Shown: positions 45,580-55,576 of the stretch, piece after piece
Position numbering within the stretch: position 1 is the first letter of the stretch
Layout of the letters: every line of letters begins with the position of its first letter
Assembly (NCBI RefSeq): GCF_002165135.1
Contig: NZ_NFZQ01000008.1
Span: 1 to 64,000 of the forward strand
Origin: Pseudomonas sp. SID14000
Lineage (GTDB): Bacteria; Pseudomonadota; Gammaproteobacteria; Pseudomonadales; Pseudomonadaceae
DNA length: 64,000 nt
Reading direction: 5' to 3'
The notes under the pieces: generated by a model
The model's database searches: none
What the model saw: only the letters and a program-made list of their open reading frames with translations
Told to the model about the DNA's origin: nothing
Made by a program: the position numbers and the translations under genes

Positions 45580-46872
45580 CTAATGGTTCATGGCCAGACG
45601 CGAGTTGCCGCGCTTGGCCCGGCCAGATGTCTGGGAGGTGTTGAGTGCGGCGGTAAGCGCCACTGCGGTAAGCAGTGCACCGCACATGAACAGGTAGGAG
45701 GCGCCGGGCCCCCCCGTGACGCCATTGAGGTAGCCCACCAGCCACGAGCCGCCGAACGAGCCCAGCGCGCCCATGCTGTTGATCAGCGCCATGGCACCGC
45801 CGGCGACGTTGGCCGGCAGGATTTCGGGCACGATCGCGAAGAACGGGCCATAAGGTGCATACATGCAGGCACCGGCGATCACCAGCAACGCGTACGACAG
45901 CCAGAAATGCTCGCTGCCCAGGGCATACGAGCCATAGAACGCCACGGCGGCGATCAGCAGTGGCGGCCAGACGAAGCGCTTGCGCTTCTGCAGGCGGTCG
46001 GACGCCCACGACACACCGACCATGCCCAGCACCGCCGCCAGGTAAGGTACCGACGACAGCCAACCGGCCTGCACGATATCGAGGTTGGCCGCCTGCTTGA
46101 GGATCGACGGCAACCACAGCACGAAGCCATACACACCGATGCTCCAGCAGAAGTACTGCAGCGCCAGGATGATCACCTGCGGCGAGCGGAACGCCTCGCG
46201 GTAGTTCTTCACCGGCTTGATGCCTTGCTGCTCGGCGGCCAGCGCCTGCTCCAGGGCGACCTTTTCCTGCTCGCTCAGCCAGTTCACCTGGGCCGGGCGG
46301 TCATCCACCAGGCGCCACCAGAAGAACGCCCAGATCACCGCGGGCAGGCCTTCGATGATGAACATCCAGCGCCAGTCGTAATGCTTGACGAGGTAGCCCG
46401 ACACCACCGACATCCACAGGATGGTCACCGGGTTGCCGAGGATCAGGAAGGTATTGGCGCGCGAACGCTCGGCGCGGGTGAACCAGTGGCACAGGTAAAC
46501 CAGCATCGCCGGCATCACCGCCGCTTCCACCACTCCGAGCAGGAAGCGGATGCCGATCAGCATGTAGACGTTGCTGACCACGCCGGTGAGCGTGGCAAGG
46601 CCACCCCAGAGGATGAGGCAGACCAAGATCAGCTTTTTCACACTGCGTTTTTCGGCGTAGATGGCACCGGGTACCTGGAAGAAGAAGTAGCCGAGGAAGA
46701 ACAGTGCCCCCAGCAGCGAAGACAGCGCTGGGGTGATATACAGGTCTTCAGCCATGCCGGAAGCGGCGGCGAAGCCATAGTTGGCGCGGTCCAGGTACGC
46801 CAGGCTATAGGTGAAGAACACGATCGGGATGATGTACCACCAGCGGCGAGGGGCCAGGCTTTGGCTTTGCAT
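45580..46872 (-). CDS. kguT: 2-ketogluconate transporter KguT (MFS)
   Basis: This 430-residue protein of the anion:cation symporter branch of MFS has twelve spans, starting WWYIIPIVFFTYSLAYLDRA; the LDRANYGFA motif is typical of the family. I choose the ATG at 46872 behind CAGGAG; the frame is open for 54 more codons into kguK DNA. It imports 2-ketogluconate made in the periplasm. Position between kguK and kguD fixes the assignment. Confidence 0.92.
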   Translation of the reverse strand: MQSQSLAPRRWWYIIPIVFFTYSLAYLDRANYGFAAASGMAEDLYITPALSSLLGALFFLGYFFFQVPGAIYAEKRSVKKLILVCLILWGGLATLTGVVSNVYMLIGIRFLLGVVEAAVMPAMLVYLCHWFTRAERSRANTFLILGNPVTILWMSVVSGYLVKHYDWRWMFIIEGLPAVIWAFFWWRLVDDRPAQVNWLSEQEKVALEQALAAEQQGIKPVKNYREAFRSPQVIILALQYFCWSIGVYGFVLWLPSILKQAANLDIVQAGWLSSVPYLAAVLGMVGVSWASDRLQKRKRFVWPPLLIAAVAFYGSYALGSEHFWLSYALLVIAGACMYAPYGPFFAIVPEILPANVAGGAMALINSMGALGSFGGSWLVGYLNGVTGGPGASYLFMCGALLTAVALTAALNTSQTSGRAKRGNSRLAMNH

Positions 46873-46930
46873 GGTTTGTTTCTCCTGAGCTTTTTGTTTT
46901 TGTTGCAACAGGTGATTCGGGGTCGAGTGT

Positions 46931-47881
46931 TCAGGCGCTTCTGCGCAGGTCATGGGCTTCCAGTTCATGGCGCAACGGCAACCCTTCCATGTCGCCACGC
47001 GACTGCACGGCGCGGCTGCCGCACCAGTTGCCACGCGCCACTGCCTCGGCTACCGGACAGCCCTCCAGCAGCGCGCTGAGCACGCCGACGGCAAAGGCGT
47101 CGCCGGCGCCAACGGTGTCCACCACATGGCTGACCGGCACTGGCGCCACCTGGCCTTCACCCTTGGCGCTGCGGAAGTAGGCACCGGCGTCGCCCAGCTT
47201 GATCACCACCAGTTCCACCCCTTGGTCGAGGTAGAACGCGGCGATGTCTGCCGGAGTGTGCCGGCCGGTCAGCAGCCGGCCCTCTTCCAGGCCTGGCAGA
47301 ACCCAGTCGGCCTTGACCGCCAGGGCATTGATCTCGCGCACCATGCTGTTTTGGTCAGGCCACAGCGAGGGGCGCAGGTTGGGGTCGAACGAGATACTGC
47401 GCCCGGCGCCGCGCATGGCATCGACCAGCGCATGGGACAGCGCCCGGCAGCTCTCCGATAGCGCCAGCGGAATGCCGGTGGCGTGCAGGTGGCGGGCCTG
47501 CAGCCAAGCCGGACAAAGCAGCGCTGACGACAGCCGGCTGGCCGCCGAACCACGGCGGAAGTACTCCACCGCCGGATCGCTGCCGTCATCGCAGCGGGCC
47601 TTGAGCTGAAAGCCGGTGGGACAGCTGGCATCCACCTCGACGCCGGAGCAGTCCAGGCCTTCGCGGCGCAAGCTGTCGAGCACGAAACGGCCCAGCGAAT
47701 CATCGCCCACCCGGCTCAGCCAGCGGACCTTGAAGCCCAGCCGCGCTAGGCCGATGGCCACGTTGCTGTCGGCGCCGGCGATGCGCTTGCCGAACTGGCC
47801 TACACTGGCCAGATCGCCGGCCTGCTCGGCCACGAACATGGCCATGGTCTCGCCGAAACACAGCACGTCATGCTCATGCAT
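46931..47881 (-). CDS. kguK: 2-ketogluconokinase KguK (PfkB family)
   Basis: This 316-residue sugar kinase phosphorylates 2-ketogluconate after import. The N-terminal PfkB part has [11 protein letters not shown] and [14 protein letters not shown]; the C-terminal signature [19 protein letters not shown] holds the catalytic Asp. It overlaps the end of kguE by 8 bases. Membership in the kgu cluster distinguishes it from 2-keto-3-deoxygluconate kinase, which it resembles. Confidence 0.92.
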   Translation of the reverse strand: MHEHDVLCFGETMAMFVAEQAGDLASVGQFGKRIAGADSNVAIGLARLGFKVRWLSRVGDDSLGRFVLDSLRREGLDCSGVEVDASCPTGFQLKARCDDGSDPAVEYFRRGSAASRLSSALLCPAWLQARHLHATGIPLALSESCRALSHALVDAMRGAGRSISFDPNLRPSLWPDQNSMVREINALAVKADWVLPGLEEGRLLTGRHTPADIAAFYLDQGVELVVIKLGDAGAYFRSAKGEGQVAPVPVSHVVDTVGAGDAFAVGVLSALLEGCPVAEAVARGNWCGSRAVQSRGDMEGLPLRHELEAHDLRRSA

Positions 47882-48665
47882 GGCTCAGCTCCTCACTCGA
47901 AGCCACACCCTGCCCCAGCGCCGCCAGGTCGCGTACCTGGGCACGGGTCAGCGCCAGCAGATCGTCGCTCACCAGCGGGTACTCGACGGCACGCACCACG
48001 CCAGGGACGAACTCGGCCAGCAGCGCTGCCCACTCCTGCAGGTCCTTGGCCTGTGGTGGTACGGCAGCAAGGCGGCCATCGGCCAAGCGCTGCACGGCCT
48101 TGCAATGCACATAGCGCACCCAGCGGCCAAGCTGACATGCAGCTTGCCGGGCAGACTCGCCCTGCCACTGCCAGTTACCGATGTCGAAGGTCATGCCCAG
48201 GCTCAGCCCAAGCTCGTCGGCGCGCAGGAAAAACTGCTGCAGGGGTTCAATTCGTCCGCCTTGCGCTGTCTGGTCATTCTCCACCAGCAGCAACGGCCCG
48301 TGTGCCGGCAACAGCATCGCCAACGCCGCGACATCACAGCCTGCATGGTAGTGCCCCAGGGAAACCTTGAGCGCTACCGCGCCAAGGGTCCGGGCGGTTT
48401 CCAGCTTGTACTCCAATTGCGGGTCAGGCTCGCCTTGTGCGGTCCACAACTCAAGGGGCGTGGAATACAGGCACTCCAGGCGCAGCGCAGCAATGGCTGC
48501 AGACAGCGCTGCAGTGTCCGGCGTGCCGGTGAACAGTTCTTCGCGCAGTTCCACGCGGGTAACGCCAGCAGCAGCCAGCATGTCAAGGAATTGCTCCTGG
48601 CCACGTTGCCGGACAAAGTCGGCACCGTAGCTGGAGAGGCTGATGGAAACGGGGTTCGGGTGCAT
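47874..48665 (-). CDS. kguE: KguE, TIM-barrel epimerase-like protein
   Basis: This 263-residue protein is a xylose-isomerase-like TIM barrel: [20 protein letters not shown] at the start, [13 protein letters not shown], then LLLVENDQT and [13 protein letters not shown] with the metal-binding Glu/Asp/His pattern. KguE accompanies 2-ketogluconate use in Pseudomonas, but its exact reaction is not established. A PtxS palindrome lies 15 bases before its ATG, so it heads the operon. Confidence 0.88.
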   Translation of the reverse strand: MHPNPVSISLSSYGADFVRQRGQEQFLDMLAAAGVTRVELREELFTGTPDTAALSAAIAALRLECLYSTPLELWTAQGEPDPQLEYKLETARTLGAVALKVSLGHYHAGCDVAALAMLLPAHGPLLLVENDQTAQGGRIEPLQQFFLRADELGLSLGMTFDIGNWQWQGESARQAACQLGRWVRYVHCKAVQRLADGRLAAVPPQAKDLQEWAALLAEFVPGVVRAVEYPLVSDDLLALTRAQVRDLAALGQGVASSEELSHA

Positions 48666-48679
48666 TGTTGTTGTCCTTG

Positions 48680-48693
48680 TGAAACCGGTTTCA
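48680..48693. promoter_or_regulatory. PtxS operator before kguE
   Basis: The perfect palindrome TGAAACCGGTTTCA matches the published PtxS operator. It sits between ptxS and kguE, close enough to the kguE start to repress kguEKTD until 2-ketogluconate releases PtxS. Confidence 0.9.
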
Positions 48694-48733
48694 TTTTTTT
48701 GACGGCAGCAGGCACGCAGATGCCTGCCTCTGA

Positions 48734-49753
48734 TTACTGTGGCTGGGTTGAACCTCGGATGATCAGCTCGGCCTTGAAGGCGATACGCCGGGCTGCCCCA
48801 CTGTCGCCGCGCAGGCGACCGAGCAGGCTCTCGAATGCGGCCACGCCGATACGCTCGGTAGGCTGGGCCAGTGCAGTGATGCCACTGCCGACCAAGGGGT
48901 ACCAGTCGAGGTCGTCGAGGGCGATCAACCCGACGTCCGCGAACAGATTGCGCCGTGCCTCGTGCAGGGCCCGGGTCACCGCCAGGGTGGCGACACCGTT
49001 GAAGGTAAAGATGGCCTGCGGGCCGTGGCCACTGTCGGCGAGGAACGAAGCCAGCTGGCCATCCAGCCCGGCACCGATTTCCAGCACCTGCTGGCGCATA
49101 CCGGGGCGACGGCTGACCGAGGCGCCGAAAGCCTGTACCCGCTCCAGGCGCGAGCTGGTGCCGTCGAGAGGTTCGGTTACCGCCAGGATGTCGCGGTAGC
49201 CTTGCGCCTGCAGGTGGTCGAGGGCCTGCTCGACCGCGTCGGCATTGTCCAGGCCCACCAGGTCGACATTCAGTTCGGGCAACTGGCGGTCGACCAGCAC
49301 CATGGGAATGTCACGCTGCAGGTTGAGCAGTTCGCCGGGGTGATGGCCAAGCGTGTTCACGATAAGCCCTTCGACGTTGTAGGACTGCAGGGCCACCAGG
49401 TGATGACGCTCCTGCTCGTCGTCGCGGTTGGTGTTGCACACCACCAGGCTGTAGCCGTGCTTGCGGCAGGCGGTTTCCACGCCATGCATCACGGCCACTG
49501 AATAGGGGTTGAGGATATCGGCCACCAGCATGCCGATCAGGCGCGTCTGGCCGCGCTTCAGGCCACGGGCCATCTGGTTGGGGCGGTAACCGAGGCGCTC
49601 GATGACTTCTTCCAGGCGCTTGGCAGTGGCCTCGGCGAGCAACTGGCGATCGCCACCGATGTAACGGGAGACGGTGGCTTTGGAAACACCAGCGACACGC
49701 GCTACTTCGCTGATGGTGACCCGTTCGCGGGCATGGGCAGGCGCGTCGGTCAT
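48734..49753 (-). CDS. ptxS: LacI-family regulator PtxS
   Basis: This 339-residue repressor has the LacI helix-turn-helix [20 protein letters not shown] near residues 12-31 and the hinge [16 protein letters not shown], followed by a sugar-binding periplasmic-protein-like domain. PtxS responds to 2-ketogluconate and controls the kgu operon, its own gene and gluconate dehydrogenase. Palindromes at 49784, 48680 and 53933 fit that regulon. Confidence 0.94.
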   Translation of the reverse strand: MTDAPAHARERVTISEVARVAGVSKATVSRYIGGDRQLLAEATAKRLEEVIERLGYRPNQMARGLKRGQTRLIGMLVADILNPYSVAVMHGVETACRKHGYSLVVCNTNRDDEQERHHLVALQSYNVEGLIVNTLGHHPGELLNLQRDIPMVLVDRQLPELNVDLVGLDNADAVEQALDHLQAQGYRDILAVTEPLDGTSSRLERVQAFGASVSRRPGMRQQVLEIGAGLDGQLASFLADSGHGPQAIFTFNGVATLAVTRALHEARRNLFADVGLIALDDLDWYPLVGSGITALAQPTERIGVAAFESLLGRLRGDSGAARRIAFKAELIIRGSTQPQ

Positions 49754-49783
49754 GGGTTGTCCTTATGATTGTTTTGATACCGA

Positions 49784-49797
49784 TGAAACCGGTTTCA
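49784..49797. promoter_or_regulatory. PtxS operator before ptxS
   Basis: A second perfect TGAAACCGGTTTCA stands 31 bases upstream of the ptxS ATG and indicates autoregulation. Confidence 0.9.
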
Positions 49798-49919
49798 ATA
49801 CAGCAAAATCGTACGCATTCGTCAACATGCCGTTGGTCGGGAGGGCGATATATATGCGTAGTAAATACAATAAGAATATGCTTTAACCAACTGATATATA
49901 TAGGAAAGTAAACACAAAA

Positions 49920-49995
49920 CCCTGTGAGAGCGGGTTCACCCGCGAATGCGATTTTGAATGTGCCGACGCATTCGCGGGTAAACCCGCTCCCACAA
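49920..49995. repeat. Inverted REP pair between dehydrogenase operon and ptxS
   Basis: Arms gagagcgggttcacccgcg and cgcgggtaaacccgctccca face each other over about 76 bases. It separates the dehydrogenase operon end from the ptxS promoter region; an A/T-rich stretch (49840-49920) lies beside it. Confidence 0.75.
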
Positions 49996-50026
49996 TGGAT
50001 TGGGGGGTGCAGACAGGGGGATGCAG

Positions 50027-51271
50027 TTAACGGAGGGATTTCACGTCACTGGCGGTGACGGCATCCCCTTGGTTACCCCAACTGGTCCGGATGAAGTTCA
50101 CCACCTCGGCAACCTCCTGGTCACTCAGGCGCCAGCCGAACGCCGGCATGGTGAAGTTCGAAGGCGCAGCGTGCGTCGCCGGCACCGTGCCCCCCGCCAG
50201 CACAACATGAATCAGCGATGTGGCATCCGCTGTCTGCACCACCGGGTTACCGGCCAGGGCCGGGAACACGCGGGTATAGCCTTGGCCATCGGTACGGTGG
50301 CAGGCCGCGCAGTTGTCGATGTACACCGCCGCCCCAGGCTTGCTGTCGTCGCCCTTCCACAGCGCATCCGCCACCTGTTTGTCGTAGACGTGCGGCCGGT
50401 CCTCAGGGTTGCTCGGTGGCAGCGTCTTCAGGTAGCGGGCGATGGCGGTCAGGTCGGCGTCGCTCATGTGTTGCATGCTGTGCTCGACCACGTCGCTCAT
50501 GCCACCGAATACTGCACTGCGGTCGCTACGGCCGGTCTTGAGAAACTGCACAAGTTGCGCTTCGCTCCAACTGCCCAGGCCGTCCTTGTGGTCGCCACGC
50601 AGGTTCTTGGCAATCCAACCTTCCAGCGGTGCACTACCGGCCAGGAACTGCTCGCCATCCTGTGGGCTGAGTGCCTTTTCCTGCATGGTCAGCGCCCGCG
50701 GCGTGTGGCACGCACCACAGTGCCCCAGGCCCTCGACCAGGTAGGCACCGCGGTTGACCACCGGGTCGGCCGCCGCCGATGCCTGCCAGGGCTTGGCCTC
50801 TGGTGCGAACAACTCCCGCCATATCGCCAGCGGCCAGCGCATGCTCAGTGGCCAGGGGATGTCGGTGGCCTTGTTCGGCTGCTCGACCGGCGCCACACCT
50901 TTCATGAAGTAGGCATACAGCGCCTGCATGTCCTGCTCGCTGATGCGTGCATAGGACGGGTATGGCATGGCGGGGTACAGGGTGCTGCCGTCCTTGCCGA
51001 TGCCCTTGCGCACCGCCTGGTCGAAGTCTTCGAAGCTGTACTGGCCGATACCACTGGCCGCCGGCGTGATATTGGTGGAGTACACCGTGCCGATCGGCGT
51101 TTCCATCGGCAACCCGCCGGCGAACGGCTTGCCGCCCTTGGCGGTATGGCAGGCGACGCAGTCACCGGCGCGGGCCAGGTACTCGCCCTGGCGTACCTGG
51201 ACATCGTCATTTGGCGCGGCCTGAGCAACCACGCTGACACCCAGCAGGGTTGCGATCAACATTGTCTTCAT
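50027..51271 (-). CDS. Gluconate 2-dehydrogenase cytochrome c subunit
   Basis: This triheme cytochrome c of about 414 residues has a signal peptide (MLIATLLGVSVVAQAA) and three heme sites: CVACH near residue 38, CGACH near 183 and CAACH near 315. It passes electrons from the flavoprotein to the respiratory chain at the periplasmic face. Two ATGs are possible, at 51277 and 51271; I prefer 51271 because AGGAG then lies 8 bases upstream. It is last in the gamma-flavin-cytochrome operon. Confidence 0.92.
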   Translation of the reverse strand: MKTMLIATLLGVSVVAQAAPNDDVQVRQGEYLARAGDCVACHTAKGGKPFAGGLPMETPIGTVYSTNITPAASGIGQYSFEDFDQAVRKGIGKDGSTLYPAMPYPSYARISEQDMQALYAYFMKGVAPVEQPNKATDIPWPLSMRWPLAIWRELFAPEAKPWQASAAADPVVNRGAYLVEGLGHCGACHTPRALTMQEKALSPQDGEQFLAGSAPLEGWIAKNLRGDHKDGLGSWSEAQLVQFLKTGRSDRSAVFGGMSDVVEHSMQHMSDADLTAIARYLKTLPPSNPEDRPHVYDKQVADALWKGDDSKPGAAVYIDNCAACHRTDGQGYTRVFPALAGNPVVQTADATSLIHVVLAGGTVPATHAAPSNFTMPAFGWRLSDQEVAEVVNFIRTSWGNQGDAVTASDVKSLR

Positions 51272-51283
51272 GCGCATCGCTCC

Positions 51284-53068
51284 TCAAGCCTGGACCAGCG
51301 GGCCAGGGTTTTTCAGGTACTGCTCGCGAATGGCGCGGGCCGACCAGTAGGTCAGTGCGGCCACCAGCCCGGTCGGGTTGTAACCCAGCCCCTGAGGGAA
51401 CGCCGAAGCCCCCGGGACGAACACGTTGTGCACGTCCCAGCTTTGCAGGTAGCGGTTCAACGCACTGGTTTTCGGGTCGGTGCCCATGATTGCGCCGCCG
51501 TTCAGGTGGGTAGTCTGGTAGCTGGCGGTGTTGAAGTGGTCCTTGACCTTCTTGCCCAGCACGGCAATGGTCTTGGGGTTCATCGCCTGGGCGATCTTGC
51601 TCAGCTTGTCGACCATGAACTGGTTCATCCTGATGTCGTTTTCCTGCCAGTCGAAGGTCATGCGCAGCAGCGGCTGGCCGTAGGCGTCGCGGTAGGTCGG
51701 GTCGAGGTCCAGGTAGTTGCCACGGTAGGACTGGTGGGCGCCATGCGCGTCCATCGACACCTGGTGGGTGTAGTAGTCGGCGGTGGCCTTCTTCCAGGCG
51801 CTGCCCCAGGCCGGCGTGCCTGGCGGGGTCGCGCCGCCTGCAATCGGCCGTGTGCCGGCCTGGTTCACCCACATGGGCGAACCACCAACGAAGCCGTGTG
51901 GGCCATGGTCGAAGTTGTCGGCGTTGAAGTCATCGATGGCAATGCCGTTGCCACCGGCGCCGATGAAGTTGTTGGTGTAGGTGTCCTTGTCGAAGAACGC
52001 CTTGACCGTACCCATGTTCTGGTAGGCGAAATTGCGCCCGACCACGCCTTCGTTCTTGACGGGGTCGTACGGTTTGCCAATACCGGAAAGCAGCATCAGG
52101 CGCACGTTGTTGAACTGGAACGCCGCCAGGATCACCAGGTCCGCCGGCTGTTCCACTTCGCGCCCTTGGGCGTCGATATAGGTCACGCCGGTGGCCTTGC
52201 GCTTGCTGTCGTCGAGGTTCACCCGCAGCACATGGGCATTGGCCCGCAATTCGAAGTTCGGCACCTGGCGCAGCGCCGGCAGGATGTTCACGTTGGGCGA
52301 GGCCTTGGAGTACATGTAGCACACGTAGCCGCTGCAGAAACCGCAGAAGTTGCACGGCCCCATCTGCGCCCCGTACGGGTTGGTGTACGCCCCGGAAGTG
52401 TTGGCCGACGGCAGGTTGTAGGGCTTGTAGCCCAGGCTGGCCGCCGCCTTTTCGAACAGTTTGGCCGACACCACGTTTTTCTGCGAAGGCAGCGGGAACG
52501 GGCTGGAACGGTCCGGCGCATAGGGGTTGCCGCCCTTCCCTTCCCCTACGACCTGGCCGTTGACGGTCCAGGCCTGGCCAGAGGTACCGAATACCTTTTC
52601 GGCGAAGTCGAAGTGCGGTTCCAGTTCTTCGTAGGTGACCCCGAAGTCCTGGATGGTCATGTCCTCAGGGATGAACTTGCGCCCGTAGCGCTCTTCGTAG
52701 TGGCTGCGCATACGCAGTTCCATCGGGTCCACCCGGAAGTGCACGCCCGACCAATGCAGGCCGGCGCCACCGACACCTTTACCCGGCAGGAAGGCACCGA
52801 GCTGGCGATTGGGCAGTGCCACGTCATTCATGCTGTGGCGGATGGTGACCGTTTCTTTCGACACATCGACGAACAGCTTCTTGCGCACGCTGTAGGTCAG
52901 CTCGTCGATCACCTGCGGGTAGCTGCCTTCCGGGTAGGTGTCCTGCATCGGCCCCCGCTCCAGGGCCACCACCTGCAGCCCGGCCTCGGTCAGCTCCTTG
53001 GCCATGATCGCGCCGGCCCAACCGAAGCCGACGATCACCGCATCCACTTTCTTCAACACAGTCGCCAT
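51284..53068 (-). CDS. Gluconate 2-dehydrogenase flavoprotein subunit (GMC family)
   Basis: This 594-residue GMC oxidoreductase has the FAD-binding start VDAVIVGFGWAGAIMAKELT and an Asn/His pair in the C-terminal catalytic region (THLNGGAIMGTDPKTSALN). A cysteine cluster CNFCGFCSGYVC may hold an Fe-S centre, as seen in fructose and gluconate dehydrogenases of this type. It oxidises gluconate to 2-ketogluconate in the periplasm. It has no signal of its own and is probably exported with the Tat-signal subunit encoded just upstream. Confidence 0.93.
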   Translation of the reverse strand: MATVLKKVDAVIVGFGWAGAIMAKELTEAGLQVVALERGPMQDTYPEGSYPQVIDELTYSVRKKLFVDVSKETVTIRHSMNDVALPNRQLGAFLPGKGVGGAGLHWSGVHFRVDPMELRMRSHYEERYGRKFIPEDMTIQDFGVTYEELEPHFDFAEKVFGTSGQAWTVNGQVVGEGKGGNPYAPDRSSPFPLPSQKNVVSAKLFEKAAASLGYKPYNLPSANTSGAYTNPYGAQMGPCNFCGFCSGYVCYMYSKASPNVNILPALRQVPNFELRANAHVLRVNLDDSKRKATGVTYIDAQGREVEQPADLVILAAFQFNNVRLMLLSGIGKPYDPVKNEGVVGRNFAYQNMGTVKAFFDKDTYTNNFIGAGGNGIAIDDFNADNFDHGPHGFVGGSPMWVNQAGTRPIAGGATPPGTPAWGSAWKKATADYYTHQVSMDAHGAHQSYRGNYLDLDPTYRDAYGQPLLRMTFDWQENDIRMNQFMVDKLSKIAQAMNPKTIAVLGKKVKDHFNTASYQTTHLNGGAIMGTDPKTSALNRYLQSWDVHNVFVPGASAFPQGLGYNPTGLVAALTYWSARAIREQYLKNPGPLVQA

Positions 53069-53071
53069 GCC

Positions 53072-53812
53072 TCAGGCCCTCTCGCCACGGATCGAAACAG
53101 CCGGAAACGGGTATGGCTCGTTGCGCTCGACCCAGTCCATGAAATCGGCGCGGGCGCCGGGGAAGCCGATCTGGGTCCAGCCGACCATGCCTTTGTTGCC
53201 ACCATGGATGGGGTCGCAAAAGAACCCTTCACGGGTGTTCTGCACCAGCAGGCTGAAAAACACCTTGGCCGGCACGGTGTCGAAAACTAGCTCTCCAGCT
53301 TCGATCTTGCTGAGAATGCGGTCTCGGGTAGCGCTATCTTGCGCAGCAAAAACTTGCCCGGAATTGGCTTTGCACCAGCCGTCCACGGCGGCGATGCCCA
53401 AGCGGTAGATCTGTTGCGGGCTGAGTTGCAGCTGGTAACCCAGTTCGGGCGCGGCGTCGGCCTTGAACGGCCCCTGCATGTACCACTGCGCGCCGGTTGC
53501 GTAAGGGGTGTTCATCTGCCGGTCGATGAATTCGGCAGCACCGGCTTCAAGTGCACCAGGGCCAAGCTCGTCGGCCGGGATGATGCGGGAAACGGCCGCC
53601 TGCACGAAGGCCCACTCCTCGGCAGTGAAGAACGTCGGCTGGTAGTTGCCTGCTGGCGGCGTAGCCGGCACCTTGGGCTCGTGTTGCGGGGCCGCAAGCA
53701 GTTGACCGGCGCCCACGCCAAGCCCCGTGCTGGCCACGGTGACCACAGGGATCAAAGTCAGGGTCTTGCGCAGAAAGTCCCTGCGCGGGTTGTCTGGGGC
53801 ATGCTCAGGCAT
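53072..53812 (-). CDS. Gluconate 2-dehydrogenase small (gamma) subunit
   Basis: This 246-residue subunit-3 family protein has a twin-arginine signal (NPRRDFLRKTLTLIPVVTVA) and the family blocks FFTAEEWAFVQAAVSRIIPA and FIDRQMNTPYATG. It is needed for export and stability of the flavoprotein. Its stop is 3 bases before the flavoprotein ATG. It is the first gene of the operon, behind the PtxS palindrome at 53933. Confidence 0.92.
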   Translation of the reverse strand: MPEHAPDNPRRDFLRKTLTLIPVVTVASTGLGVGAGQLLAAPQHEPKVPATPPAGNYQPTFFTAEEWAFVQAAVSRIIPADELGPGALEAGAAEFIDRQMNTPYATGAQWYMQGPFKADAAPELGYQLQLSPQQIYRLGIAAVDGWCKANSGQVFAAQDSATRDRILSKIEAGELVFDTVPAKVFFSLLVQNTREGFFCDPIHGGNKGMVGWTQIGFPGARADFMDWVERNEPYPFPAVSIRGERA

Positions 53813-53932
53813 TGCGAATCCTCATCGGCTGAATGCGGCCTTGAAAAGCGCCATCTGATTTTCAATGTGGGGGGTGATCTTGATAGGCCATCAAGAAGAC
53901 AGCCGGATAATCTAGCGCGTTCAGAAATGTTT

Positions 53933-53946
53933 TGAAACCGGTTTCA
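53933..53946. promoter_or_regulatory. PtxS operator before the gluconate dehydrogenase operon
   Basis: A third perfect TGAAACCGGTTTCA lies 121 bases upstream of the operon start. It makes dehydrogenase expression part of the PtxS regulon, so 2-ketogluconate induces its own formation. Confidence 0.88.
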
Positions 53947-54143
53947 TTTTTGACAGACCTGCCTGGCAAGCCAAACCGAGCCAGACGCAATACATGTGGG
54001 AGCGGGTTACCTGCGAAGTTGCTTGGACCCTGTCCCAGTCCCCAACCTTGGGGGCACGGTGCCCACCGGCAAAAGCCTGCACATGCCGTCGCAAAGGAAT
54101 TGGATCCCTTGCCCTGCAAGGCCTGCAGCACATTCTTTGCGGT

Positions 54144-54160
54144 TTGGCACGCCTATTGCC
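54144..54160 (+). promoter_or_regulatory. Sigma54-type promoter before the exported-protein/curlin operon
   Basis: TTGGCACGCCTATTGCC matches the -24/-12 consensus: GG at 54146-54147 and GC at 54158-54159 with the required 10 bases between. Transcription would begin near 54170, about 45 bases before the ATG at 54216. Sigma54 promoters need an enhancer-binding activator; which one acts here cannot be read from the window. Confidence 0.75.
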
Positions 54161-54215
54161 GACCTCCTGCCAGACGCCCCAAGTCCATGGGCCCGTTTGC
54201 AGGAGGAAATGACTC

Positions 54216-55544
54216 ATGCACCGACCGATACCTCACCCGCTGGCAGTGGCGATTTTCGCAGGCATGCTCCAGCTCCCGGCGCAGGCTGCCTTGAATGCTG
54301 TCGACCCAGGCGCGTACGTCCCCGCCAACGGTGGCTTCCCCGCCTGGTACCAGGACAGTCACGGTCGTACCCTCGACCTGTGCCTGACCAAGGCGGTCAG
54401 CTCGCGTGTCCCTGGCGCGCCCGGCGCACCGTCATACATGTGCACCTTGCTGCCCACCCCCGGTGTTTTCGACGATACCCAACCCATCGCCTTCCCCACC
54501 AACTTCCCTGACGAGGCGTTCTGGTTCACTGCCGACGCCGCCATCGTCGACGCCACCCGCGGTATCGACCTCAGCTACGGCACTGCAGTCGAAGCGGCAT
54601 TTGCCGCCGAAGAACCGGTCGACGGCGACCAGGTCAGCTTCGCCCGGGTACGTATCCGGGTCGACGTGCCAACCGCCGGCACCTACGTGATCACTCACCC
54701 CTACGGCGTCGAAGTGTTCGACGTACCTGCGGGCGGGCGCCGGGCGATCAACATGACCCGCGACATCGGCATTGCCGGCGCAGGCGACTTCACCGGTGCC
54801 CTCAAAGGCGATGTCGGGCCGTTCCTGCGCAGCGTCAACGGGCCCTACACCGAAGGCAGCGAGCGCTTCATCGGCGACCCGAACCTGGAGGAACGGGTGA
54901 CCGGCAGCCCGTTCAACACCAACTACGTGCGCATAGAAGGCCCCGGCGGCATCGACCTGCGCACCGAGCTGTTCGCAGTCTCGGGCAAGCTATCCGACGT
55001 GACCCTGCCAACCCCGCTGATGCCGCAACGCAGCACTTACTCGCGGCATACCGAGAACGGCGACCTGCGCGCCCAGCAGGACATCTTCGTCATGGCCCCG
55101 CCGCCGCCGGCGAGCGTCGCCCTGAGCAGCCAGACACCCAACCTGAACCTCACCGAGGCCAACGGCACTGGCGCCTGGTACGCCCAGTCGGTCCTCGACC
55201 CAGCCGCCGGGACGATCCTGACGCTGACCGCCGACAACAGCGTGGCGATCCCGGCCAGCAGCCCGACCACTGCCAACGTGCCGTTGACCGATCTGGTCAC
55301 CATCACCCAGGCCCAGTACCACCTGTCCACCGGCGAACTGACCCTGGTGGCCAGCACCAGCGACGAAACCACGCCGCCGGTACTGACCGCGCATACCGGC
55401 AACGGCACGTTGATCGGCAACCTGAGCGGCAACGGCGCCGTGAAGACGTTGAGCACCAGCCTGTCGCCCGTCCCGCCAGCCAAGGTGCAGGTCACCAGTG
55501 CCAATGGCGGTAGCGACACCGAAGACGTGGTGCTGGTGCCATGA
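54216..55544 (+). CDS. Exported protein of unknown function, curlin-operon partner 1
   Basis: This 442-residue protein has a signal peptide (MHRPIPHPLAVAIFAGMLQL, cleaved near AQA-A). The mature part starts with VDPGAYVPANGGFPAWYQDS and holds two cysteines (LCLTKA, MCTLLP). GAPGAPSYMCTLLPTPG and SPFNTNYVRIEGPGG are shared almost word for word with the next gene, so the two are paralogues. The C-terminal ~150 residues look like beta-sandwich repeats (Thr/Ser/Val rich). I recognise no family. GGAGG precedes the ATG. Co-transcription with curlin-type genes suggests a surface or fibre-associated role. Confidence 0.8.
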   Translation: MHRPIPHPLAVAIFAGMLQLPAQAALNAVDPGAYVPANGGFPAWYQDSHGRTLDLCLTKAVSSRVPGAPGAPSYMCTLLPTPGVFDDTQPIAFPTNFPDEAFWFTADAAIVDATRGIDLSYGTAVEAAFAAEEPVDGDQVSFARVRIRVDVPTAGTYVITHPYGVEVFDVPAGGRRAINMTRDIGIAGAGDFTGALKGDVGPFLRSVNGPYTEGSERFIGDPNLEERVTGSPFNTNYVRIEGPGGIDLRTELFAVSGKLSDVTLPTPLMPQRSTYSRHTENGDLRAQQDIFVMAPPPPASVALSSQTPNLNLTEANGTGAWYAQSVLDPAAGTILTLTADNSVAIPASSPTTANVPLTDLVTITQAQYHLSTGELTLVASTSDETTPPVLTAHTGNGTLIGNLSGNGAVKTLSTSLSPVPPAKVQVTSANGGSDTEDVVLVP

Positions 55545-55576
55545 ACAGACAAAGGCTCAGCCTTCAAGGAGGCAGC

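Noticed and set aside
50000..53290. 1096-codon plus-strand open frame opposite the gluconate dehydrogenase genes
   Set aside because: The minus strand holds three well-defined enzyme subunits with heme and flavin motifs; the long plus frame is a GC artefact.
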